DNA of 64,000 nt from Neobacillus sp. PS2-9 (GTDB lineage: Bacteria; Bacillota; Bacilli; Bacillales; Cytobacillaceae): positions 2,763,001 through 2,827,000 of the forward strand of contig NZ_CP133269.1 in NCBI RefSeq assembly GCF_030915525.1, read 5' to 3'. Below the pieces are notes generated by a model, which worked only from the letters and a program-made list of their open reading frames with translations, did no database searches and had not been told where the DNA came from. A program made the position numbers and the translations under genes. Within the stretch, counting starts at the first letter, position 1. Each line of letters begins with the position of its first letter. Below are positions 1 to 9,031 of the stretch, one piece after another.

Positions 1-75
1 CACTCTCCTAAATATTTGTTGGAAAATATACGGTACAATACCTACTTGGTTATTTGGTATTTACCCCGAAATTAG

Positions 76-118
76 GCGATAAAACCTCACAGTTATTATT
101 AAACTGCTGAGTTATCGC
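76..118 (+). terminator. hairpin, possible terminator of a gene left of the window
   Basis: GCGATAA at 76-82 pairs with TTATCGC at 112-118, and CTCA/TGAG and CAGTT/AACTG extend the stem. It is followed by TTCTTTATT, a weak T-rich tail. No gene is seen in 1-352 apart from this hairpin and the inverted repeat at 146-163. Terminator function is inferred. Confidence 0.35.
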
Positions 119-145
119 TTCTTTATTAAATGTAATAAAAATAAA

Positions 146-163
146 TACAGTTTCTATACTGTA
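146..163. promoter_or_regulatory. inverted repeat upstream of the DUF3219 gene
   Basis: TACAGT and ACTGTA form a perfect 6-bp inverted repeat with a 6-bp spacer in an AT-rich region. The half site TTACAGT recurs at 174-180. It lies about 190 bp before the first gene and could be an operator; the binding protein is unknown. Confidence 0.3.
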
Positions 164-352
164 AATTTAATCGTTACAGTTAAAAATGTCAACAGTAAAA
201 TTTATACTATTTTTATTTAGTTTTTTAAATTCATCTTTTTTAACATACATTAACTAAATACTTGGAACTGATTATTATAGTCCGTTTGATTTGCTCCACT
301 ATTGGAACAATGCTATTATTTTTCATACAAACTTCATAAGGGGATGATTTTT

Positions 353-637
353 ATGGTAAAAGAAATAATCTTAAATGATACATCGATTCATGTAGACCAT
401 TATAAAGAAGAGGCTGACGATGGTTTACATAATATTATTATTATTTTCAAAGTGACGAGTGAGAAATATCATGACATTACGACACTGTTATACGAAGGCG
501 TCTTTGATGTAAAAGTTCCTGAAAGAGGTTTAGCGTTTAGAGGAAAAATTCAGCAATATTCCACTTCAATTACAAACTTATATGAAAAAGAACAGGTTGG
601 AGATTTTACATTATCATTGCACGAAGTGAAAAATTAA
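353..637 (+). CDS. DUF3219 family protein (YkvR-like)
   Basis: Small cytosolic protein of 94 residues that matches my memory of the DUF3219 family, to which B. subtilis YkvR belongs. Its function is not known to me. The frame is open from 302, but the start at 353 is preferred because AAGGGG at 338-343 sits at good spacing before ATG. The protein has no signal peptide or membrane segment and is rich in beta-strand-like alternating hydrophobic residues (residues 2-12, 24-34, 58-70). The next gene begins 18 bp after the stop with its own ribosome site, so the two are probably co-transcribed. Confidence 0.7.
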   Translation: MVKEIILNDTSIHVDHYKEEADDGLHNIIIIFKVTSEKYHDITTLLYEGVFDVKVPERGLAFRGKIQQYSTSITNLYEKEQVGDFTLSLHEVKN

Positions 638-655
638 GAAAGAAGGCATGGATTA

Positions 656-1651
656 GTGAAATTAAGTATATTAGATCAGTCACCCATCTCTTCTGATCAA
701 ACTGCTAGTGATGCGTTGAATGAATCTGTGAAGCTAGCGCAAGCTGGTGAAGCGCTAGGGTATTCGCGGTATTGGATTGCCGAACATCATGATCTTCCTG
801 GACTTGCCTGCTCTTCCCCTGAAGTGATGCTTAGTTATATTGGAGTCCATACAAAACAGATCCGGATCGGCTCCGGGGCTGTCCTATTGCCTCATTATAA
901 ACCCTATAAAGTGGCAGAGGTTTACAATATGCTGGCTACATTGTTTCCGAATCGCATCGATATCGGCATTGGCCGTGCACCCGGCGGTTCTGCTGAAGCC
1001 ACTAATGCTTTATCAGATAACTTTTTACAACAGGTATGGAAAATGCCAAATTTAGTGGAAGAACTGCTTCATTTTCTCCATGATGATTTTCCTGAAGATC
1101 ATGAGTTTTCAAAAATCACGGCCTCGCCAATGCCACAAGTGCCACCAATGCCGTGGATCCTTGGCACAAGTAAAAAAAGTGCTTTACTTGCAGCTAAAAA
1201 TGGTTTGGCTTATGCATTTGGTCAGTTTATGAGCGAAAATAACGGAGCCGCTATCATTGAACAATATATAGATGCCTTTGAACCAAAGAAACACGGTCCA
1301 TTTCCTCAAGTATTGTTAACAGTTTCCGTGATATGTGCAGAAACTACGGAAAAAGCAGAAGAAATTGCGTTGAGTTCACTTATTTGGGCCATTCAAAAAG
1401 ATAAAGGTGAAGGCAAATATGTTCCTTCTATCGAAGAAGCTAAGAATTATGAACTTAATGAAAAAGAAAGAGAAAAATTAGTGCAAATGAAACAAAATAT
1501 GATTGTGGGCGATCCGCAAGAGGTCGGTAAGAAACTTTATCAGTTACAAGCTGAATTTAAGGCGGATGAAATCATGTTGGTGACGATTACTCACTCTCCG
1601 AAGGACCGCATGGAATCTTATAGACTAATTGCAGCAGAAGTGCTTTCATAA
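656..1651 (+). CDS. LLM class flavin-dependent oxidoreductase
   Basis: Member of the bacterial luciferase-like monooxygenase superfamily, 331 residues and full length. The N-terminal LSILDQSPIS strand, the YWIAEHH segment near residue 40 and the RIDIGIGRAPGG loop near residue 100 are typical of the single-subunit YceB/YwcH-type group, TIM-barrel enzymes using reduced FMN. The substrate cannot be inferred. The start is GTG at 656, with AGAAGG 9 bp upstream; the ATG at 648 runs straight into a stop. A strong terminator follows at 1686. Confidence 0.85.
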   Translation: MKLSILDQSPISSDQTASDALNESVKLAQAGEALGYSRYWIAEHHDLPGLACSSPEVMLSYIGVHTKQIRIGSGAVLLPHYKPYKVAEVYNMLATLFPNRIDIGIGRAPGGSAEATNALSDNFLQQVWKMPNLVEELLHFLHDDFPEDHEFSKITASPMPQVPPMPWILGTSKKSALLAAKNGLAYAFGQFMSENNGAAIIEQYIDAFEPKKHGPFPQVLLTVSVICAETTEKAEEIALSSLIWAIQKDKGEGKYVPSIEEAKNYELNEKEREKLVQMKQNMIVGDPQEVGKKLYQLQAEFKADEIMLVTITHSPKDRMESYRLIAAEVLS

Positions 1652-1685
1652 TTTTTAATAAAAACAATTTTTTCAAATTACTTAT

Positions 1686-1722
1686 AACCCCCTCATAAAT
1701 TTGAAACATAAGGGGGTTTTTA
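1686..1722 (+). terminator. intrinsic terminator after the LLM oxidoreductase
   Basis: AACCCCCT at 1686-1693 pairs perfectly with AGGGGGTT at 1711-1718, followed by a T-run. It lies 34 bp after the stop codon on the same strand. Confidence 0.85.
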
Positions 1723-1772
1723 CATTTCATTCTATAATGATAAGTGCCACTAAAATTTCATTGAGAAGTTTA

Positions 1773-1799
1773 GGCGAACAGTGACAGTCACTGTTCGGC
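1773..1799 (-). terminator. hairpin, copy A of the rraB-type terminator
   Basis: CGAACAGTGAC at 1775-1785 and GTCACTGTTCG at 1787-1797 form a perfect 11-bp stem around a single base. The same hairpin recurs at 12036-12060 and, with one arm changed, at 14722-14758, each time next to an rraB-like sequence. The poly-T tail seen at the intact copy is lost here. Confidence 0.6.
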
Positions 1800-1874
1800 T
1801 TCCTTTTCAAACATCCATTTATTGTTTAGCCTTCCGTTTTTACATAAGATAGTGTCACTAGAATGCATCCCTGC

Positions 1875-2002
1875 TCTCAAAAACGCCCCAACCATCAAAA
1901 TAACCACCATATGGTTTTACTTACATTGTCTAACTTAAAATTCACTCCATCTTTAAATAAACTTTGCAATGCCTCTCCATCCGCATCATTTGGGAATTTC
2001 AT
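1875..2002 (-). pseudogene. decayed rraB-like gene, copy A
   Basis: The minus strand matches both ends of the intact rraB-like gene at 14783-15103: the start-proximal stretch from the ATG at 2002 (KFPNDADGEAL-type reading) and the C-terminal stretch ending near 1875. The middle, roughly 190 bp, is deleted. The matching ribosome site (GGAGGAAAAA) just upstream of the ATG is preserved, and the conserved flank continues to about 2045. No open frame remains. Both deletion and similarity are seen directly. Confidence 0.75.
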
Positions 2003-2137
2003 TTGTTTTTCCTCCATATTCTTTTAAATTCAATGGTGTCAATATAAATCACTAAGTTGATCTTCATCTCAAAATAGTTGCTTTCCCTGTATTCGAATAA
2101 TTTATTATTGGAAATTTACTCCTGTTATAATAAGGCT

Positions 2138-2172
2138 AAAGAAACTGCCCCTTTTAAAGAGACAGTTTCTTT
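2138..2172 (-). terminator. terminator downstream of prs
   Basis: AAAGAAACTG at 2138-2147 pairs perfectly with CAGTTTCTTT at 2163-2172. It lies 65 bp beyond the stop of the minus-strand prs gene, at the end of the catabolic run. The T-tail is modest on either strand. Confidence 0.55.
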
Positions 2173-2237
2173 GTTTAAGTTTATAGTTTTTTTTACCTTC
2201 AACTCCAAATGAAAAACGTTAATCCAACGACCCCCAT

Positions 2238-3188
2238 TTATTCAAATAATGGGCTAACTGCTTTTTCGTTATGAATCCTGGCGATTGCCTCTACTAGGAG
2301 TGGTCCTACGGATAGGGAGGTGATTTTGTTAATCATTTTTTCTTCAGGAAGTTCGATGGTATTGGTGACCACTAGCTCTGTAATGGGCGATGCCTCTATT
2401 CTACTGATTGCTGGCCCGGAGAGAACAGGATGAGTGCAACAAGCATACACCGCTTTTGCTCCTTTTTCCATGAGGGCGCTAGACGCTAACGTAATGGTGC
2501 CCGCTGTATCTATTAAATCATCAATAATAATGGCATTTTTGCCTTCGATATTCCCAACGATATTCATGATTTCGGCTACATTCGGTTCTGGACGTCTTTT
2601 ATCAATAAAGGCAATAGGTGCATGTAATCGGCTCGCCATTTTTCTCGCCCTTACAACCCCGCCATTATCGGGTGCCACAATGACCATATCCTCCAATCCC
2701 TTATTCTCAAAATACTGTGAAAGAATCGGAACACCTATTAGCTGATCAACAGGGATGTCAAAAAAACCTTGAATTTGCGGAGCATGAAGGTCCATTGTAA
2801 TCACCCTTGTCACCCCAGCAGTCTCCAATAGGTTCGCAATAAGTTTCGCTGTAATTGGTTCGCGTGAACGAGCCTTTCGGTCTTGGCGAGCATATCCATA
2901 ATAAGGAATAACTACGTTAATGTTTTTAGCTGAAGCCCTTTTCAATGCATCAACCATGATTAGAAGTTCCATAATATATTCATTCCCCGGCTGGGAAGTG
3001 GATTGAACTAAATACACCTCACTGCCGCGGACACTTTCTTCGATATTAATTTGAATTTCACCATCACTAAAGCGTGATACAGAGCATCTCCCCAGCTCAC
3101 AACCCAATAGCTGAGCCATCTCTGTAGCCAGCTTTGGATTGGAATTTAAGGTAAACATCTTAAAACGTTCATTTAATCGATAAGTCAC
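2238..3188 (-). CDS. prs: ribose-phosphate pyrophosphokinase (PRPP synthetase)
   Basis: Makes PRPP from ribose 5-phosphate and ATP in the cytosol. The 316 residues are the usual class I length. The catalytic flexible loop ([17 protein letters not shown], near residue 95), the [12 protein letters not shown] segment near 130, DKRRPEPN near 197 and the PRPP-binding loop [13 protein letters not shown] near 222 are intact, so an active enzyme is expected. The start is GTG at 3188 with GGAGGA 8 bp upstream. The usual prs gene lies beside gcaD/glmU; this one sits 54 bp behind a sugar-acid dehydrogenase at the end of a carbohydrate operon, so it is probably a paralogue. What the pathway needs PRPP synthesis for is unknown. 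Confidence 0.92.
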   Translation of the reverse strand: MTYRLNERFKMFTLNSNPKLATEMAQLLGCELGRCSVSRFSDGEIQINIEESVRGSEVYLVQSTSQPGNEYIMELLIMVDALKRASAKNINVVIPYYGYARQDRKARSREPITAKLIANLLETAGVTRVITMDLHAPQIQGFFDIPVDQLIGVPILSQYFENKGLEDMVIVAPDNGGVVRARKMASRLHAPIAFIDKRRPEPNVAEIMNIVGNIEGKNAIIIDDLIDTAGTITLASSALMEKGAKAVYACCTHPVLSGPAISRIEASPITELVVTNTIELPEEKMINKITSLSVGPLLVEAIARIHNEKAVSPLFE

Positions 3189-3242
3189 TTAAAGTCCTCC
3201 ATGAAGTCATTATGAATCAAACCTTTATACACATGCGTTTTA

Positions 3243-4208
3243 CTATATAAAAATTGGGTTAATCGGTTCCTCACCAGTTAAAACATTCGTTAGATTATCA
3301 ACTGCTAACCTCGCCATCTTCATTCTAGTTTGAATTGAAGCACTTCCTATGTGGGGTAGCATGATCACATTCGGCAAGGAAAGCAATGGATGATCTACCG
3401 GAACGGGTTCTTGTTCAAAAACATCGAGACCGGCAGCCCAGATATCCCCAGCCTTCAACGCTTGAAATAATGCATCTTCATCAACAATTCCACCTCGTGC
3501 CGTATTAATGAGGATGGCTGTACGTTTCATCAGCAACAATTCTTCTTTCCCAATTAAGTGATGAACCTCTGGGCTGTAAGGCAAGAGTAGGCAAACAAAA
3601 TCGGATTGCTGTAACAAATCCCCCAACTCCGCATAGTGAATACCTAGTTCTTCTTCTTTTTCCCGTTTTCGCGTCCGACTATGGTAAAGAACATTCATGT
3701 CAAAGCCCTTTGCACGCTTAACCAATGCTTCCCCAATTCTTCCAAACCCAATAATACCTAATGTGGCCCCATATACATCCTGCCCTGTTAGCTGCATCAA
3801 GGACCATGCTCCCCATTCCCCACTACGTAAGAAATCGGAGGCCTCGACCACTCTTCTGGCTGTAGTCATTAACAGCGTAAACGTTAAATCTGCTGTCGTT
3901 TCTGTTAATACTCCCGGTGTATTGGTCACCACAATCCCTCTTTTAGCAGCCGCTTGAACATCGATATGGTTGTAGCCAACTGAGCACGAACTAATCACCT
4001 TTAAATGCTGGGCTTTCGTTAGCACCTCTTCATCTATGGAATCAGTTAAAAGACAAATAAGGCCGTCCACTTCTTCTACTTCCTTCAGTAGCACTTCTCT
4101 AGGAACAGGGATTTCTTCCTCCTCCCACATTGTGACTTCAAAATGGCTTGAAAGTTTATCAATCATTTCTTCGGGTAGCCTTCTGGTTACATAAACCTTA
4201 CATTTCAA
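3243..4208 (-). CDS. D-isomer 2-hydroxyacid dehydrogenase (glyoxylate/hydroxypyruvate reductase-like)
   Basis: NAD(P)-dependent D-2-hydroxyacid dehydrogenase of 321 residues. The Rossmann motif GIIGFGRIG is near residue 152, the catalytic Arg in NTARGGIVDE near 236 and the catalytic His in LPHIGSAS near 284. By family it reduces glyoxylate or hydroxypyruvate, or oxidises a D-2-hydroxyacid such as glycerate. The start is TTG at 4208 with a run of seven G before it; the overlapping ATG at 4203 is out of frame. The gene follows the FGGY kinase with a 1-bp gap, so it belongs to the same operon and probably handles the C2 or C3 product of the aldolase. Confidence 0.88.
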   Translation of the reverse strand: MKCKVYVTRRLPEEMIDKLSSHFEVTMWEEEEIPVPREVLLKEVEEVDGLICLLTDSIDEEVLTKAQHLKVISSCSVGYNHIDVQAAAKRGIVVTNTPGVLTETTADLTFTLLMTTARRVVEASDFLRSGEWGAWSLMQLTGQDVYGATLGIIGFGRIGEALVKRAKGFDMNVLYHSRTRKREKEEELGIHYAELGDLLQQSDFVCLLLPYSPEVHHLIGKEELLLMKRTAILINTARGGIVDEDALFQALKAGDIWAAGLDVFEQEPVPVDHPLLSLPNVIMLPHIGSASIQTRMKMARLAVDNLTNVLTGEEPINPIFI

Positions 4209-4209
4209 C

Positions 4210-5718
4210 TCATTCCCCCCCTTTCAAGCTTTGGGCAGCACTTATCGCAAAAAATGTCTTTAATGACGGATATAATTCCAAAAAGACATGATACAAACGA
4301 TCATAGGGTTGTAACTGGTCTTGCTTCGGTTCTATTTGACAAACCGTTGGATTATTAATTTTTCCCACCGCTTCTTCTAATGAAGAAAAGTAGCCAATTG
4401 CTGTTCCACCTATTAAACAGGCACCTAATACGCCTGTTTCAGAAATGCTCTTAATATGAATACACTTGTTTAAAACATTGGCTTTGATTTGAGCCCAGTC
4501 CTTATTCTTTGCACCACCGCCAATGGAAGAAAAGTGATCTACCTGAATCTTGTAGTTGGTTTCAATAATTTCATAGATTTGTCTCAGTCCAAAGGAACAC
4601 CCTTCTAAAATGGCGCGAAACATGTCCGCCTTCGATGTGTTCAAATGAATCCCAGCAAAAACCCCTCTTGCATTGGCGTCCCAAATTGGGGACCGTTCCC
4701 CTTGCATATAAGGAAGGAAAAAAACACCATTCGCTCCTATAGGAGATTGTTTACATAAATCTTCAAAAATAGCTTTCGTGTGTCCCTCTGGTTTTAACCA
4801 TTGCTCATAAAACCATTGGATTGATACACCTGGAAACGACATCGCTCCATGTGATAGCCAACGATCTTTGATCACGTGACATCTATTCAAAAAGCGACTA
4901 TCTAAACAATCGGGCTGATCTGTACAAACCGTTAACACATTGGATGTCCCAACAGACTCAAACATTTCATTGATTCCAACCCCTAATGCCACGGCAGAGC
5001 ATGAGGTGTCCGCAGCCCCCGCAACAACCGGAACGGTGCCCTTGGAGGAAACTTCCGGGAGGATCAAATCTCCTATAATCGAATGAGGGTCGACGACCTT
5101 TGGCAGCTTCTCTCCATCAATCCCGACCTTTTCATAAATTTTTGACGACCATTGATAATTTTCAACATCATACATTCCTGTGAAAGAGCTCTGAGTCCAG
5201 TCCATGACAAAACAACCAGTGAGCTTGTGTAGAATAAACGTAGAAATATTTCCCCATTTATGCGTCTGTTCATATAGGTCTGGATGATGTTTTTTGAACC
5301 ACAAATGGGTTGTAACCGTATACATTCCTGGCTCTAACCGGTTCCTCGTTACCTCGTATAGCAAGTCTTCACCCACTACATCCTTGATCCAGTCTGCTTC
5401 GGCTTTACTTCGTTGATCTAAATACATAATTCCGTGAGATAAAGGCTCTCCCTTTTCATTTAAAAAGACAGAGGAATTGCAAAAAGTAGAAAGGGAAACG
5501 GCATCAATCGTACCCTCCATTTCTACTTGATGCCACACTTTCAAAAGCAACGATTTCGTCTTACACCAAATATCCTCTAAGTCAATTTCTACCCAGCCCT
5601 TTTGGGGATAAAGAAGGGAGTATGGCTGGTACTCTAGGTAAGCCATTACACCTTCTTTATTCATTGATCCGACTTTGATTCCACTCGTGCCAATGTCAAT
5701 TCCAATAATGTGAGACAT
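4210..5718 (-). CDS. FGGY-family carbohydrate kinase (xylulokinase/gluconokinase-like)
   Basis: ATP-dependent sugar kinase of about 502 residues. The N-terminal phosphate-binding GIDIGTSGIKVG near residue 6, the AGAADTSCSAV segment near 240 (catalytic Asp) and the C-terminal adenosine loop SIGGGAKNKDWAQIKA near 395 are all present. Two ATG codons are adjacent (5721 and 5718); 5718 has the better spacing from AGGTG. It lies 15 bp after the aldolase gene. In this operon it probably phosphorylates the ketose made by the zinc dehydrogenase so that the aldolase can cleave it. The exact sugar cannot be read from the sequence. Confidence 0.9.
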   Translation of the reverse strand: MSHIIGIDIGTSGIKVGSMNKEGVMAYLEYQPYSLLYPQKGWVEIDLEDIWCKTKSLLLKVWHQVEMEGTIDAVSLSTFCNSSVFLNEKGEPLSHGIMYLDQRSKAEADWIKDVVGEDLLYEVTRNRLEPGMYTVTTHLWFKKHHPDLYEQTHKWGNISTFILHKLTGCFVMDWTQSSFTGMYDVENYQWSSKIYEKVGIDGEKLPKVVDPHSIIGDLILPEVSSKGTVPVVAGAADTSCSAVALGVGINEMFESVGTSNVLTVCTDQPDCLDSRFLNRCHVIKDRWLSHGAMSFPGVSIQWFYEQWLKPEGHTKAIFEDLCKQSPIGANGVFFLPYMQGERSPIWDANARGVFAGIHLNTSKADMFRAILEGCSFGLRQIYEIIETNYKIQVDHFSSIGGGAKNKDWAQIKANVLNKCIHIKSISETGVLGACLIGGTAIGYFSSLEEAVGKINNPTVCQIEPKQDQLQPYDRLYHVFLELYPSLKTFFAISAAQSLKGGE

Positions 5719-5735
5719 CATTTATCACCTAATTT

Positions 5736-6563
5736 TTAGTTTACACTTGCAGGTGTGTTCATTAACTCGTTATAAAGTTCGAGTGTTTCATGAACCGTTC
5801 CTTTATGATGGATAATATTTTTAAACGCTTTTACCACTGCAGTTGGATTAGGATTATTCCATACTATTCTACCAAAAGTTATTCCTGTTCCACCAGCATC
5901 GATTACATCATAAACCATTTGGAAATAGTCTTCTATGTTATTCCCATTATCTCCACCAGCCACAACTACCTTCCCTGGCGTAGATTCAACCACCTTATGG
6001 AATGTTTCTGGATTTCCTGTGTACTTTGTTTTAACAATGTCTACTCCTAGCTCAGCACCAGCACGAACTGCGTATGCAACATGGTTCCAGCTATTCTTTT
6101 CATCCTCCGGAATTTGGTTTCCTCGTGGATAAATATGAGCAATCATTGGTAATCCATGGGCCGCTGCTTGACCCGCGATTATTCCTAAATTTCGGAGCTG
6201 TTCTGGTTGGTCATCTCCTCCCACAATACAACCCATGGAAACAGCATCTGCTCCTAAACGCACCGCTTCATCTACTTCTGTCACCCATGCATCATAGTTT
6301 GGTTGCCAAGGCGAAAACGTAGAGCATTTGAGAATAAATCCGGTTTTACCTGCATGCGGGCGATAACATAGGTCGGCAATTCCTTTGTGCATCGTGATGG
6401 CATCAGGACCTCCGGCTACAATTTCATCCATTTTCCGTTGAATGGGCATAAGCTCATCGAAGATTCCGCGTGCCATTGCCTGATCAACAGCTACCGCTAA
6501 AAGCTTTCCAGACTCTTGGTTCAATAAACGATTCATCCGAATTTCTTTTCCTAAAAATGCCAT
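5736..6563 (-). CDS. class I aldolase, DeoC/FbaB/LsrF family
   Basis: Schiff-base aldolase of 275 residues with the DhnA/LsrF-type barrel. LAVAVDQAMARG near residue 21 resembles the N-terminal signature of the family, VDIVKTKYTGN near residue 178 carries the likely Schiff-base lysine, and VVAGGDNG and GITFGRIVW near 200-235 resemble the phosphate-binding strands. It probably splits a phosphorylated ketose into a triose phosphate and an aldehyde. The ATG start has GGGAG 10 bp upstream. It sits between the dehydrogenase (34-bp gap) and the kinase. A role like LsrF thiolase in autoinducer breakdown cannot be excluded, but no other lsr gene is present. Confidence 0.82.
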   Translation of the reverse strand: MAFLGKEIRMNRLLNQESGKLLAVAVDQAMARGIFDELMPIQRKMDEIVAGGPDAITMHKGIADLCYRPHAGKTGFILKCSTFSPWQPNYDAWVTEVDEAVRLGADAVSMGCIVGGDDQPEQLRNLGIIAGQAAAHGLPMIAHIYPRGNQIPEDEKNSWNHVAYAVRAGAELGVDIVKTKYTGNPETFHKVVESTPGKVVVAGGDNGNNIEDYFQMVYDVIDAGGTGITFGRIVWNNPNPTAVVKAFKNIIHHKGTVHETLELYNELMNTPASVN

Positions 6564-6597
6564 AATAAAACACTCCCATTCTCATATTTTAATAGTT

Positions 6598-7635
6598 TTA
6601 TTGAGTAATAACTGATTTCATTCCATTACCGTTTCGTACATCTACGATCGCTTGCTCAATATCATCTAAGGTGTATCCTTTTGTCGTTAATACTTCTGTA
6701 TTAATTTGACCAGCAGCTATAAGTGACAACGATTTATAATAATCCGCTCGCGTTAAAGCAGATGTACCATTCACATTAATTTCATTGTAATGAATGACGT
6801 TTGGATCAATTTCAGACATGACACCTTTAGTGAACCCAGCAAATAAGTTTAAGGTGCCTCCCTTTTTCAATAGATTCGCACTCGAATTGACGATGAACGG
6901 AACGCCAATGGCCATGATTACAACATCTGCTCCAAGCCCATCTGTTTCACTTAGGACAAGATCCTGTAAGGATTCGTTCTGAGGGTCCACAGCAAGGTTG
7001 GCACCTGCCAGTAACGCTTTTTCACGACGATGGGCGATCGGCTCGCTCAAGATGACCGACTTCGCTCCGGCAATTTTAGCTAATTGGACATGCATGAGTC
7101 CAATTGGCCCTCCCCCAACCACGACAACGACATCACCCATTTTGACATTCGCTTTTCTCTGACCGTTGATACAGCAAGCAAGCGGCTCTGCTACAACTGC
7201 CTCTTCAAAGGAAATATGATCAGGAATGCTCACTAGATTTCCAGCTTCTAATGCCGTGCTTGGGATCTTTACATACTCCGCAAATCCACCATCGAACTCA
7301 TAGCCAATAGCTGTTCGGTTGGCGCAAACATTTTCTCGCCCGTTTAAGCAGTAATAGCATTTCCGACATGGAATAACCGGCATCACGCCCACTCGATCTC
7401 CGACAAAGAAGTCTTTCACCTGAGCGCCCACTTCTTCAATCGTTCCGACTAGCTCATGACCAATAATAGAAGGGGTTCTGACACCTTTTGTCTTTTTTCC
7501 TTCAAAAATCCGTACATCGGTACCGCATACTGCACTTGCATTCACCTTTACAAGTACCTCAAAATCATTTATTTCTGGTTTTTCCACTTCTTCAAGTTTT
7601 AATTGATTAGGTCCATGAAATACCGCTGCCTTCAT
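6598..7635 (-). CDS. zinc-dependent alcohol/polyol dehydrogenase (MDR family)
   Basis: Medium-chain dehydrogenase of 345 residues resembling threonine or sorbitol dehydrogenases. The catalytic zinc ligands lie in SAVCGTD (Cys38 region), IIGHELVG and AEPLACC. The structural zinc site CRKCYYCLNGRENVC is complete, and the NAD-binding motif VVVGGGPIGLMHVQLAK follows near residue 170. The ATG is preceded by AAAGGAGA. First gene of the catabolic group, it is separated from the transporter genes by a terminator and an operator-like block, so it may have its own promoter. It probably oxidises a polyol or hydroxyacid brought in by the TRAP system. Confidence 0.9.
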   Translation of the reverse strand: MKAAVFHGPNQLKLEEVEKPEINDFEVLVKVNASAVCGTDVRIFEGKKTKGVRTPSIIGHELVGTIEEVGAQVKDFFVGDRVGVMPVIPCRKCYYCLNGRENVCANRTAIGYEFDGGFAEYVKIPSTALEAGNLVSIPDHISFEEAVVAEPLACCINGQRKANVKMGDVVVVVGGGPIGLMHVQLAKIAGAKSVILSEPIAHRREKALLAGANLAVDPQNESLQDLVLSETDGLGADVVIMAIGVPFIVNSSANLLKKGGTLNLFAGFTKGVMSEIDPNVIHYNEINVNGTSALTRADYYKSLSLIAAGQINTEVLTTKGYTLDDIEQAIVDVRNGNGMKSVITQ

Positions 7636-7675
7636 ATTGCCCTATCTCCTTTCATACCTAAAATGTACTATTCAA

Positions 7676-7697
7676 CATATGGTGGTAATTTCCTTCA
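7676..7697 (-). promoter_or_regulatory. 22-bp operator-like block, copy 1, before the zinc dehydrogenase
   Basis: The plus-strand sequence CATATGGTGGTAATTTCC followed by TTCA is identical to 10781-10802 upstream of dctP. Both copies are also flanked on the higher-coordinate side by TTTTAAAAAAAAT. The block ends about 40 bp before the ATG. Perfect identity at two promoter positions of one regulon suggests a binding site for the adjacent RpiR regulator; this is inferred. Confidence 0.6.
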
Positions 7698-7705
7698 TAA
7701 ATTTT

Positions 7706-7744
7706 AAAAAAAATAAGAAGAAAACTTCCCTTCGTGTTTTCTTC
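7706..7744 (-). terminator. terminator after the TRAP transporter genes
   Basis: On the minus strand AGAAGAAAAC (7744-7735) pairs with GTTTTCTTCT (7725-7716), followed by a T-rich tract. It begins 6 bp after the dctM stop and would separate transporter from catabolic transcripts. Confidence 0.75.
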
Positions 7745-7749
7745 TATTT

Positions 7750-9027
7750 TTACAAATTAAACCAACTGATTGGAGCCGTAATAATCTGTGGAACGAAAAT
7801 AAAGACAAGTAAGACCGCAAAGGTCCCGAGTATCCATGGTAATGATGCTTTACTTAACTTCTCAATTTTTAATCCCGTTATATTACAAGTCGCGTATAAA
7901 CAGACACCAACTGGTGGTGTCACCAATCCTACTGAAAGAAGGACTACTAAGAATACAACAAAGAACACAGGGTCAATTCCAACCGCTAACACCGTCGGCA
8001 TTAAAATTGGTACTAGGATAAAAATGGCGGCTGTCGCATCCATAAACATCCCCACAATGATAAAGAAAACAAACAACAACAACATGATGATCAATGGACT
8101 ATCACTTATTCCTCCGATAAATGTAGCAATCTTTGACGGGAGACCATCATACTCGAACACCCAGCTAGCTGCCTTGGCAGTGACGGCGATAAAAAGAATC
8201 GTTCCTGTTAGGTTAGCTGTTCTAAAAAAGATATTCGGTAGTTTCCTGAAAGTTAAACCCTTGTAAACAAACAGCGCCACAACTAAGGTATATAGCACAG
8301 CGATAGCGGCTGCCTCTGTTGGTGTAAATACCCCACTCAAAATACCTGCCAGTAAAATAACGGGTGCAAGCAAGGCTGGGATGGCGTGAACAAATTCTTT
8401 CCTAAACACACTCCATTCAAACTTTTGCCGGACTCCATAGCCATGCTTCTTACTGTAATAGTAGTTGTAGCACATAAAGATAATCGCAATGAGTACTCCT
8501 GGAACAAGACCGCCGACTAAGGCAGAACCAATCGAAACACCAGCTGTTGAAGCAGCAACTACCATCAAAATACTAGGTGGAATAATGGTCGCTAGCATAG
8601 AGGTGATAAGGGTTAGTGCCGAAGCATATTCCAATGGATATTTGTTTTTTGTCATAGCAGATATGGTAATACGGCCAATGCTGGCGATATCTGCAACGGA
8701 AGAGCCTGCCATACCAGCAAAGATAAGACCTGCTAGAATATTGACGTGGCCTAAACCACCGGTCATCCAACCCACTGCACTTTTTGCAAAATCAAAGATC
8801 TTCTCCGCTACTCCCCCTTCGTCCATAATGATTCCGGCTAAGATAAATAATGGAACAGCTACCATAATAAAGCTATTCATGGAGCTGTACATCGATTGGG
8901 TGACAATACTGATCGGTACATCTGTATAAAGAAGAATGGTGGCGACTACTGAAATACCAAGAGAGGCAGCAATAGGAATACCAATGAACATTAAGATAAA
9001 GAATAAGATTAATAGAAAAATCGACAT
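7750..9027 (-). CDS. TRAP transporter large permease subunit (DctM family)
   Basis: Integral membrane ion-coupled transporter subunit of 425 residues with about 12 hydrophobic segments, the usual DctM length. Recognisable stretches are the GIPIAASLG start, FILAGIIMDEGGVAEKI near residue 60, AGMAGSSVADIASIGRI near 107, FTPTEAAAIAVLY near 235 and VGLVTPPVGVCLY near 370. With the small subunit (4-bp gap) and the binding lipoprotein it makes a tripartite importer for carboxylated or sulfonated small molecules. The adjacent genes suggest a sugar acid or related substrate. Confidence 0.93.
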   Translation of the reverse strand: MSIFLLILFFILMFIGIPIAASLGISVVATILLYTDVPISIVTQSMYSSMNSFIMVAVPLFILAGIIMDEGGVAEKIFDFAKSAVGWMTGGLGHVNILAGLIFAGMAGSSVADIASIGRITISAMTKNKYPLEYASALTLITSMLATIIPPSILMVVAASTAGVSIGSALVGGLVPGVLIAIIFMCYNYYYSKKHGYGVRQKFEWSVFRKEFVHAIPALLAPVILLAGILSGVFTPTEAAAIAVLYTLVVALFVYKGLTFRKLPNIFFRTANLTGTILFIAVTAKAASWVFEYDGLPSKIATFIGGISDSPLIIMLLLFVFFIIVGMFMDATAAIFILVPILMPTVLAVGIDPVFFVVFLVVLLSVGLVTPPVGVCLYATCNITGLKIEKLSKASLPWILGTFAVLLVFIFVPQIITAPISWFNL

Positions 9028-9031
9028 TCTA

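Noticed and set aside
1775..1797. CGAAC...GTTCG hairpins as LexA (SOS) boxes
   Set aside because: The spacing between CGAAC and GTTCG is 13 bp instead of 4, and the copies lie downstream of genes as terminator stems, not at promoters.
7637..8266. Plus-strand open frame of 209 codons opposite dctM
   Set aside because: It runs antisense to a well-supported membrane protein gene, has no ribosome site and no recognisable domain.
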